The translations under genes were made by a program, and so were the position numbers. Positions 5,781 through 11,933 of a DNA stretch of 14,573 nt are shown in pieces (the first letter of the stretch is position 1; each line of letters opens with the position of its first letter). Location: contig CATVZP010000046.1 of the NCBI GenBank assembly GCA_958348565.1, positions 1-14,573 on the forward strand, given 5' to 3'. The notes under the pieces are model-generated. The model worked only from the letters and a program-made list of their open reading frames with translations, was not told where the DNA came from and searched no databases. This DNA comes from an uncultured Collinsella sp. Lineage in GTDB: Bacteria; Actinomycetota; Coriobacteriia; Coriobacteriales; Coriobacteriaceae.

Positions 5781-7679
5781 CTAATTCTTATCGGAGGCTT
5801 CGGCCTCGGCTGACTGTTCGGCGGTTTTCTCGGAATCTGACTCGGAGGTGGATTCCTGATCGGTGTTGTCGCGAATCGTTTGCGCGTCAATCACCTGACG
5901 GGTCTGCTCCTCGTCAATCTGATGGCGGTACTTGGAAATGGTGTCCTGCGCATCGTCGACACTCGTTTGCGGAATGCCTGCCTTCAGGCGGTTTTGCGTG
6001 TCTTCGGGCAGGTCGGACAGCTTGATGCTGGTTTCGCTCTCGAGCCAGTGGAGCTCGACCCCGAGCGTCTTGCCGGGCAGGCCGCGCCAGACGGCGACAT
6101 TGCCGTGGTAGGTTCCCAAGTAATAGGAGCCGGTGACGCCCGTGTATGCCCAGATGCCCGCTACCAGCACAAAGACAAGGGCCAAGACGGTGGCGATGGT
6201 GACATTGCGGCGTCGGACGCGTTTTGCCTCGCGCATGACGCCGTCGTCGACCAGGTCGACGACCACCACGGTCACATTGTCGTGGCCGCCGGCGGCGAGC
6301 GCCGCGTCCACCAAGTTGTCGACACAGATCTGTGCGCTCGAGGACTGCGTAGCGATGTTCTCGATATCGCTATCGGGAATCATGCTCGAAAGACCGTCGG
6401 AGCACAGAATCAGGCGGTCGCCTTCCTCGATGTGCAGGGTAAAGTGGTCGGCATACATAGCGGGATCCGAGCCCAGCGCGCGGGTGATGACCGAGCGGTT
6501 GGGGTGGACGCGGGCCTCGTCGGCCGTAATCTCGCCGGCATCCACGAGCTCCTCCACGTAGGAGTGGTCGCGGGTCACGCGGATGAGCGTGCCCTCGTGG
6601 AGCAGGTAGGCGCGCGAGTCGCCCACGTGGGCGATGGCGAGCGTGTCGTTTTCGATGTAGGCGCAGGTGGCCGTGCATCCCATGCCGGGTTTGCCCAGGC
6701 CGTTGAGGGCGGCCTCGATCACGGCTGCGTTGGCGGCCTCAACGGCTGCGGCCAGGCGCGCGGCGTCGGCGGACTGCGGCGCCGTCTTGGCGATGGTCTC
6801 GACGGCGATGGAGGATGCCACCTCGCCGGCGGCGTGTCCTCCCATGCCGTCGCACACGCAAAAGAGCGGCGACTGCACCAGATAGGAGTCCTCATTGTGC
6901 GGGCGTACGCATCCGACGTCGGAGCGGGCGCCCCACATAAGCTGCGTGGTGGTGCCGGCGTCGTAGGTCGAGTCGGTCTCGATGCGCTCGTCGGTCAGCG
7001 GCTCGAAGCTCATGGTCGAGCCGGGATCTTTGAGCTTTGCCTCCACGGCGGCGACATCGATCTCGGCGGTGTCGCCGGGGGAGACGGTGTCGGCATCGTC
7101 TCCCGACTCGGCGTCGGAGACGTCCGGAAGGTTGAGATCTTCGGTTACGCGGTCGGCGGGATCGTCGTCCTGCTGCGGCTCGACAGCCGTCGGCTCGGGC
7201 GTCGCAAAGTGCGACGGCGCGGGCGTGCTCTGGGGTTGAGCGGAGGGCTCGGGAGCTGCGGCGGGCGCGGCAACGGGCTGCTCGACTTCGGCAGGCGTTG
7301 CGGATGCGGGTGCCGCCTCGCTTGCCGGGGCGACGGGGAATACCGGCGCGGCAGGCTCGGGGGCTGCAAACACGGCAGCGCTCTCGTTAATCGCCTCGGC
7401 GACGGGCTCGGCAAAGTGAGCCGGTGCGGGCGTTGCCTCCGGTTCCGCCGACTGCTCGGCAGCGTGCGCGCCGATGGGGGCATCGAGCTGCTCGGTATCG
7501 GCGTCCTCGTCATCGACGAGTGTCGGATATTCTTGAGTTACATGCGAAAGAGGCAGGGAGAACACCGTGTCCTCGGGCTCCACGGTCGCAGGGCGCGCCG
7601 GAGCGGCATGAGCCGGCGCAGCTGCGGGGGCAGTCGGCGTCTCGGGCATGGTTGCGGACTTGTTCTCCTCGTCGATCAT
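5781..7679 (-). CDS. PP2C-family Ser/Thr phosphatase, membrane anchored, with long N-terminal tail (PstP-like)
   Basis: 632 residues. It dephosphorylates Ser/Thr residues phosphorylated by the neighbouring kinases. The PP2C domain occupies about 247-478 with the metal-binding motifs RPHNED (259-264), DGMGGHAAGE (277-286), VGDSRAY (352-358), CSDGL (426-430) and GGHDNVT (464-470). A basic stretch RVRRRN (487-492) precedes one membrane helix (about 493-513), then an extracellular part beginning SYYLGTYHGNVAVWRGLPG, as in mycobacterial PstP, ending in an acidic Ser-rich tail. Unlike usual PstP proteins, where the catalytic domain starts at the N-terminus, residues 1-246 are a low-complexity Ala/Pro/Glu/Asp-rich tail with a repeated TPAP(A/S)HFA element (83-90 and 152-159). 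The start ATG overlaps the stop of the preceding FHA gene (ATGA), implying translational coupling; AAGGTG upstream can serve as ribosome binding site. An alternative Met11 exists. Function is secure; the role of the tail is unknown. Confidence 0.95.
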   Translation of the reverse strand: MIDEENKSATMPETPTAPAAAPAHAAPARPATVEPEDTVFSLPLSHVTQEYPTLVDDEDADTEQLDAPIGAHAAEQSAEPEATPAPAHFAEPVAEAINESAAVFAAPEPAAPVFPVAPASEAAPASATPAEVEQPVAAPAAAPEPSAQPQSTPAPSHFATPEPTAVEPQQDDDPADRVTEDLNLPDVSDAESGDDADTVSPGDTAEIDVAAVEAKLKDPGSTMSFEPLTDERIETDSTYDAGTTTQLMWGARSDVGCVRPHNEDSYLVQSPLFCVCDGMGGHAAGEVASSIAVETIAKTAPQSADAARLAAAVEAANAAVIEAALNGLGKPGMGCTATCAYIENDTLAIAHVGDSRAYLLHEGTLIRVTRDHSYVEELVDAGEITADEARVHPNRSVITRALGSDPAMYADHFTLHIEEGDRLILCSDGLSSMIPDSDIENIATQSSSAQICVDNLVDAALAAGGHDNVTVVVVDLVDDGVMREAKRVRRRNVTIATVLALVFVLVAGIWAYTGVTGSYYLGTYHGNVAVWRGLPGKTLGVELHWLESETSIKLSDLPEDTQNRLKAGIPQTSVDDAQDTISKYRHQIDEEQTRQVIDAQTIRDNTDQESTSESDSEKTAEQSAEAEASDKN

Positions 7680-8092
7680 CGACGGTTCACCTTCATGACC
7701 ACGTCGCCAATCTGGACCTCATCACCCTCGCGCAGCGTTGCGGGCTCCACCAGCTGACGGCCGTTAACGAGCGTGCCGTTCAGCGAGTTGAGGTCTTCGA
7801 TGATGAGTGCCGGGCCCTGCAGCGAAAAGCGTGCGTGCGAGGCCGAGACAAACGGTTCGTTGATGCAGATGTCCGAGGACGGCGAGCGGCCCACGATGAC
7901 GGGGCCGAGCATGTCTACATGGATGCCACGGATGCCGCGCGGACCCTTGTCCACATCGATCGTCCAGATAGCGGAGTCGCGGCGCTGGCCGCGTACGAGT
8001 CCCACGCCGGTTTTCATGACGGCGAACAGGAAGATGTAGAGCAGGGCGACCAGGACGATGCGGCCTGCAAAAAGGACGATATCGATGTTCAT
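7676..8092 (-). CDS. fhaB: Membrane-anchored FHA-domain protein (FhaB-like)
   Basis: 138 residues. An N-terminal membrane helix (about 5-26) and a short basic segment (GLVRGQRR, 31-38) precede a C-terminal FHA domain (about 58-136) that binds phosphothreonine. The conserved FHA residues are present: GRS (68-70), SASH (83-86), and SLNGT (103-107), with a beta-strand ending in VVMKVNRR. Size and layout match actinobacterial FhaB (called FipA in mycobacteria), which sits beside pstP and rodA and helps recruit phosphorylated partners to sites of wall synthesis. It begins six bases after the fhaA stop, with AGGGGA about ten bases upstream of its ATG, and its TGA overlaps the phosphatase start. The partner here is unknown. 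Confidence 0.93.
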   Translation of the reverse strand: MNIDIVLFAGRIVLVALLYIFLFAVMKTGVGLVRGQRRDSAIWTIDVDKGPRGIRGIHVDMLGPVIVGRSPSSDICINEPFVSASHARFSLQGPALIIEDLNSLNGTLVNGRQLVEPATLREGDEVQIGDVVMKVNRR

Positions 8093-8098
8093 AAGCGA

Positions 8099-9109
8099 CT
8101 ATCCCCTAAATTCAAAGGTGCTCAGGCCAAACGTCAGCAGGTCGCCGTTGCGCAGCGGGCAGCGCGTGATGCGGCGGTTGTTGACGAGCGTGCCGTTGGT
8201 GGAATTGAGGTCCTCGATCGACCAGTCCGAACCGGTAAAGGTGAGTTGGGCGTGACGACGCGACACGTTGGGGTCGCGCAGGGCGATGTCCGAAACCGAA
8301 CGCTCGCGACCGATGGTCACCTGCGCGGAAGTGATGCTGTGGCTCTCGCCGCTCACGACGTCGACGAGCTGGGCGAGTGGGCGCTGCGGGGCGCGGGTGC
8401 TCGCCATGTTGGAGGCAATACCGGCCGCGGCGCCAAGGCCCACGGCGGCGCCGGTCGCGGCGGCTCCGCCCATGCCGGCGAGGGCGTCACGAGAGACGGT
8501 CTGCGGCACGGGGATGGGCGCGGCGGCGGGGTCGGGGACGCTGGGCGCAAAGGGATCGGCCACGGCGAGCGGGTCGGGAGCGGCGGCACGGGGCGACGGC
8601 TGCTGGGGCATGGCGGCGGGGTGCTGTTGCTGCGGAGCGGCGAATTGCTGCTTGCCGGCGCGGGGAGCGCTGGCGGCGCGGCTTGCGGCCGAGTTGTTCT
8701 GGCCCAGGCCATTCTGGTAAGCGCGTTCTTCCTCGTACAGACGACCGAGCGTGGGGGCGTCGACGTTCTCGGCAAAGACCGAGAACTTACCGGCACGCAG
8801 CTGCGGGTCGATCATAAAGCGAACGAGGGGTTCGCCGACAAACACATAGCGGCGCTTTTCGGCCTGTGCCTTCACAAACTCGCGGACTTCGCGCGAAAGC
8901 TCGGGGTAGAACGGGGCGAGCATGGGATCGTCGTCGGCGGCGATCAGGATGGTATAGAGTGCCGGCGCGGTGTTGACGCCGTTGATCACCAGAGTCTGAT
9001 CCTCCATGTCGCGAGCGGCCTGCTTGGCAAGCTTCTTAAAGGAGAACGGGGCACGGGTGGCACCGAAGATGCTGGCCACGTGGTCCTCGAAGATGTTCAG
9101 GAAGTTCAC
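8099..9109 (-). CDS. fhaA: FhaA-like protein: DUF3662-type N-terminal domain plus FHA domain
   Basis: 336 residues, soluble. Residues about 1-125 match the N-terminal domain that begins actinobacterial FhaA proteins (start VNFLNIFEDHVASIFGA; conserved core with FYPELSREVREFV). A flexible Ala/Gln/Pro-rich linker follows (about 138-240), then a C-terminal FHA domain (about 245-335) with IGRER (266-270), SRRH (283-286) and STNGT (303-307), the phosphothreonine-binding residues. In mycobacteria FhaA is a PknB substrate and binds the phosphorylated lipid II flippase-associated protein MviN. The start is a GTG at 9107-9109 overlapping the kinase stop (GTGA), with GGAGAG upstream; no ATG occurs before codon 35 in this frame, well inside the domain. 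Coupled translation with the kinase gene is likely. Family assignment is strong; partners here are not shown. Confidence 0.92.
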   Translation of the reverse strand: MNFLNIFEDHVASIFGATRAPFSFKKLAKQAARDMEDQTLVINGVNTAPALYTILIAADDDPMLAPFYPELSREVREFVKAQAEKRRYVFVGEPLVRFMIDPQLRAGKFSVFAENVDAPTLGRLYEEERAYQNGLGQNNSAASRAASAPRAGKQQFAAPQQQHPAAMPQQPSPRAAAPDPLAVADPFAPSVPDPAAAPIPVPQTVSRDALAGMGGAAATGAAVGLGAAAGIASNMASTRAPQRPLAQLVDVVSGESHSITSAQVTIGRERSVSDIALRDPNVSRRHAQLTFTGSDWSIEDLNSTNGTLVNNRRITRCPLRNGDLLTFGLSTFEFRG

Positions 9110-10959
9110 GAAAGATCACTCTCCGTATAGGTTCTTTGGTATCCGAGCAAATATAGGCATATCCCAACGATTATAGAGGATAGGGTTCCCGCAACCGCCG
9201 CCTTGACGACGACCGCGGCCGCAAGGCTGGCAATTTCCATATGGTGTGCAAGACAGAGCGACGCCGCGGTGCCTATTCCGCAGCCGGCGATGGCAGCGAT
9301 TGCAGTCAGGTCCGAGCCCTGCTCGGCACGCTTGGCATGGGCGTTGAGCAGCAGAGATGTCAGTGCAGCTGTCGCCGCGACGAGCACAACGGCAGCCCAG
9401 AAGAGCATGTCTCCCAGCGCCGCGGCAACATTGCCGAGTCCCAGCACGCCTCCGGCGGAAAGCGCAACCGTAGCCAGGCGGCCAAAAAGCGCGCCCATCC
9501 CCGTGGCGGCCGCGGCGCTTGCCGGGCCGAGCCAAAAGGCCGCGATGCCGGTGGCGACCCCGGCGGCAAGGAGGACGTCGCCCGTTAGACAGCCAAGTGC
9601 CACCGCGCAGGTGAGCGCCGCGCTCGCGGCCGCCTCGGTGCGTCCCCAGGCAATCCACCAACCGGACATGGTGGCGGCAAAAATGACTGCGACCGGCAGC
9701 ATCGACAGGATGCCCTGCGCCTGCATAGTGGCGTTGGACATGAGCACCAAAAAGCCCACGGCCGAGATGGCCGAGCCAATCTGCGGGGCCAGGCCGGCGG
9801 CCGCCCCAATCGCGATGGCCGCGGCAATAAGTCCGGGAAGTGCCGCGACGCCAGCCGTCTGCATGAGCAAAAAGCTAAAGGCACCACACGCTAGCGCCGA
9901 GATGGCGCGCATGGTGTAATCGCGCGCGTGGCTCCAGCGCGTGCCGGCCCAGCCGAGTGCGGGGTCGACCTCGATGGTGTCGTCCTCATAGGGCAACGAT
10001 TCGATATCGTCTGCCGCGCGCTCGTCATCCGACAGCTCGCCCACCATCTGCTCCAGGCTGCGACGGCCCTCGCGCACGCTGCCCAAGCCGGCGAGCAGCT
10101 GGTCGCAAAATGCCTCGATGCTGCTGGGGCGGTCTTGCGGCATGGGGGAGAGGGCGCTCATGAGCGCAGCCTCGGCTCCCGGGGGAAAGTGCGGGATGAG
10201 CTCGCTGGGGTAGGTGGCGCCACCGATGATACGGCCGAGCGAGTCGCCAGGCGTGGCGGCCATAAAGGGAGCGCTGCCGCACAGGCCCTCGTAGATCACA
10301 CAGGCGAGGGCAAAGACATCGGCGCGCTCGTCAACCGTGCCAGTCTCGATATCGAGCTGCTCGGGCGGCATGTAGCCGATGGTGCCGCCGCGCGAGCCGC
10401 CAAAGCCGCCGGCAGACGACAGCCGCGCCATGCCAAAGTCGGTGAGCTTTACATTGCCCGAGTGGTCGATGAGCACGTTGGCGGGCTTAATATCCAGGTG
10501 GAGCACGCCGTTGCTATGGGCGAAGGTGAGCGCCTGGCCCAGCGCGTCGGCAATTGCCGCGGCCTCGTCAAAGGTGAGCGAATGGCCGTCCACGCGATGC
10601 AAAAAGTCGGCTAGGGACATGCCGTCGACATATTCCATGACCAGATAGGCATAGGCGGTGTCGTGCGTAAAGTCGATAACCTGCACGATATTGGGATGTT
10701 GAAGCATGGCGGCGGTGTGTGCCTCGCGCAGGACATCCATGATGTCGCTGGCGGGCATGCCGGCGCCGCTTGTGAGGGGGATGCGCTTAATGGCGACGCG
10801 GCGGCGCAGGTGCGTGTCGCGGCAGATCTCGATGGAGCCAAAACCGCCGGTCGCAAGCGTCTCGAGCGGCTGGAACCGCTTGAGCAGCTCGCGAGAGCTG
10901 GTGCCCTCCAAAGGAACGTCCGGCGAGAACCGGGCGGTATGTTGCGAGAAAAGCGGCAT
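9106..10959 (-). CDS. Ser/Thr protein kinase with about ten C-terminal membrane segments
   Basis: 617 residues. The kinase domain covers about 30-292: loop ATGGFGSI (36-43), VAIK with Lys58, Glu79 for helix C, HLDIKPANVL (154-163), DFG (174-176) and TIGYMPPEQ (193-201). All catalytic residues are present, but the Arg of HRD is Leu155, so it is a non-RD kinase whose control by activation-loop phosphorylation may differ. After an acidic linker (about 305-340) come hydrophobic segments from about 351 to 606, about ten membrane helices rich in Ala, Gly and Leu, with no extracellular sensor domain visible. The start is ATG at 10959, with GAGGG (10966-10970) six bases upstream; a TTG two codons earlier is less likely. 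It leads the fha-phosphatase-SEDS/PBP-pknB operon, where no PknA-like gene adjoins pknB. Substrates and the function of the membrane part are unknown. Confidence 0.93.
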   Translation of the reverse strand: MPLFSQHTARFSPDVPLEGTSSRELLKRFQPLETLATGGFGSIEICRDTHLRRRVAIKRIPLTSGAGMPASDIMDVLREAHTAAMLQHPNIVQVIDFTHDTAYAYLVMEYVDGMSLADFLHRVDGHSLTFDEAAAIADALGQALTFAHSNGVLHLDIKPANVLIDHSGNVKLTDFGMARLSSAGGFGGSRGGTIGYMPPEQLDIETGTVDERADVFALACVIYEGLCGSAPFMAATPGDSLGRIIGGATYPSELIPHFPPGAEAALMSALSPMPQDRPSSIEAFCDQLLAGLGSVREGRRSLEQMVGELSDDERAADDIESLPYEDDTIEVDPALGWAGTRWSHARDYTMRAISALACGAFSFLLMQTAGVAALPGLIAAAIAIGAAAGLAPQIGSAISAVGFLVLMSNATMQAQGILSMLPVAVIFAATMSGWWIAWGRTEAAASAALTCAVALGCLTGDVLLAAGVATGIAAFWLGPASAAAATGMGALFGRLATVALSAGGVLGLGNVAAALGDMLFWAAVVLVAATAALTSLLLNAHAKRAEQGSDLTAIAAIAGCGIGTAASLCLAHHMEIASLAAAVVVKAAVAGTLSSIIVGICLYLLGYQRTYTESDLS

Positions 10960-10965
10960 GGCCAA

Positions 10966-10970
10966 CCCTC
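10966..10970 (-). promoter_or_regulatory. Ribosome binding site that decides the leading kinase start
   Basis: GAGGG on the minus strand lies six bases before the ATG at 10959. For the TTG at 10965 it would be immediately adjacent, too close for initiation, so the ATG is chosen. Confidence 0.65.
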
Positions 10971-11039
10971 GTGCGTTTAAAGTTCGTTTGCGAGCGGCAG
11001 GCGCGGAGCCGAGCCGTTCGCGGTGGCATAGATGCTGCT

Positions 11040-11067
11040 AGTTTAGCACGCTCGGGCGCATGGTGAA
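11040..11067 (-). promoter_or_regulatory. Candidate promoter of the kinase/FHA/wall-synthesis operon
   Basis: On the minus strand TTCACC (11062-11067) and TAAACT (11040-11045) are separated by 16 bases; each matches four of six bases of the -35 and -10 consensus. It lies in the 142-base gap between the YcxB-like gene and the leading kinase and would give a leader of about 75 bases. No terminator was seen after the YcxB-like gene, so read-through from upstream is also possible. Confidence 0.4.
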
Positions 11068-11101
11068 GGTAGCGGGGCGAGGCGGCCTGTCTGACTTGGC
11101 C

Positions 11102-11818
11102 TTAGCGCTTCTTCTTGTTCTTCTTCTGCTTGCGTCGCTTGCCCTTGGTCTCCTGGGGCTGGTCGCCCTGCTTGGCCTTGGCAGCGGCCTTTTCGGCCTT
11201 CATCTTCTTGCGTTTGGTCTCGATGCGCAGTTTTTTGTTGATGCGCGCCTTGAGGAACGAGCCAAACTGCTCGGCATCACCACGCACAAAGGTGTCCTTA
11301 GGGATCGTCACGCCCTGGTCGGCGAACATGGCCACAAAGATGCGCTCGCCGTCGAGTACGTGGTCGAGCTTCTCAAACGGGAAGAACTGCGACTTGCCGC
11401 TCTTGCCCCAGACCATCAGGCCGTCCTCGTTGGCGGCGACGCGGCGGTAGCGGCCGCCCATGGACTCGTCTGCCTCGACGGCTTCGATAAAGTCGCGCGC
11501 AAGCGTATGGTGCAGATTTTTGCTCCACCAGGCCAAAAAGGCGCCGAATACAATCAGGACGACGCCGAACTTGATCCAGTTGCCGCCGGCCACCAGCATG
11601 CCGATGCCGATGAGCGCGGCAATCGCAGCGGCGACGTACAGGGAGCCGCGGCGCCTGGGCGAGGCAACCAAGCGGGCGAAATCGGTGACGAGGTCGTTTT
11701 CGTACTGATACTCGTTGAGGTACAGGATGCCGTCATCGGCTGCTGCCTGCGTCTCGAGCGCGACCTCGACCTGGTCGGCTGCTTCGGAGGGAACGAGGTT
11801 GCTCTCTGCGTCTGCCAT
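11102..11818 (-). CDS. YcxB-like two-helix membrane protein with Lys/Arg-rich tail
   Basis: 238 residues. An acidic N-terminal segment (1-45) is followed by two close membrane helices (about 59-78 and 81-98), a cytoplasmic domain (about 100-190) and an extremely basic tail (about 193-238, mostly Lys, Arg, Ala and Gln). The two-helix hairpin plus a beta-rich domain with DGL (132-134), FFPFEKLDHV (145-154) and TIPKDTF (171-177) resembles the YcxB-like family of unknown function. ATG at 11818 is preceded by AGGAG (11828-11832) at nine bases. It is divergent from dnaX and on the same strand as the kinase operon, 142 bases upstream of it. The polycationic tail could contact nucleic acid, acidic lipids or ribosomes, but this is a guess. 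Confidence 0.85.
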   Translation of the reverse strand: MADAESNLVPSEAADQVEVALETQAAADDGILYLNEYQYENDLVTDFARLVASPRRRGSLYVAAAIAALIGIGMLVAGGNWIKFGVVLIVFGAFLAWWSKNLHHTLARDFIEAVEADESMGGRYRRVAANEDGLMVWGKSGKSQFFPFEKLDHVLDGERIFVAMFADQGVTIPKDTFVRGDAEQFGSFLKARINKKLRIETKRKKMKAEKAAAKAKQGDQPQETKGKRRKQKKNKKKR

Positions 11819-11933
11819 GCTCTTTGGACTCCTATCGCGGCGGGCTCGCCGTACGGGTTATTATGAATGCAGTATGCCGTGCGACCGCATGGCCGCCGCG
11901 GCAACAAGACTCAGTATACCCGGGGGAGCACCC
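11819..11933. promoter_or_regulatory. Divergent promoter region between the YcxB-like gene and dnaX
   Basis: This 115-base spacer must hold the start signals of two divergent genes. TATTAT at 11858-11863 (plus) overlaps CATAAT at 11859-11864 (minus), so both strands have a -10-like box at nearly the same place. No good -35 box was found at the right distance on either strand. GGGGGAG at 11922-11928 is the dnaX ribosome binding site, and AGGAG at 11828-11832 (minus) serves the YcxB-like gene. The exact promoter positions are uncertain. Confidence 0.35.

Noticed and set aside
5765..5890. A 42-residue N-terminal extension of the SEDS-PBP protein
   Set aside because: It overlaps the phosphatase coding end, is Pro/Arg-rich and lacks a ribosome binding site, whereas the ATG at 5764 has AAAGGGAG at ideal spacing and starts right at the first membrane helix.
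5880..9130. Long plus-strand open frames opposite the phosphatase and FHA genes
   Set aside because: Same codon-bias effect; translations are Gly/Arg/Val/His-rich with no recognisable motif, while the minus strand has complete PP2C and FHA motifs.
11715..11933. An upstream extension of dnaX by 73 codons
   Set aside because: It lies over the divergent YcxB-like gene; MESLYRKYRP is the typical DnaX start and has a strong ribosome binding site.
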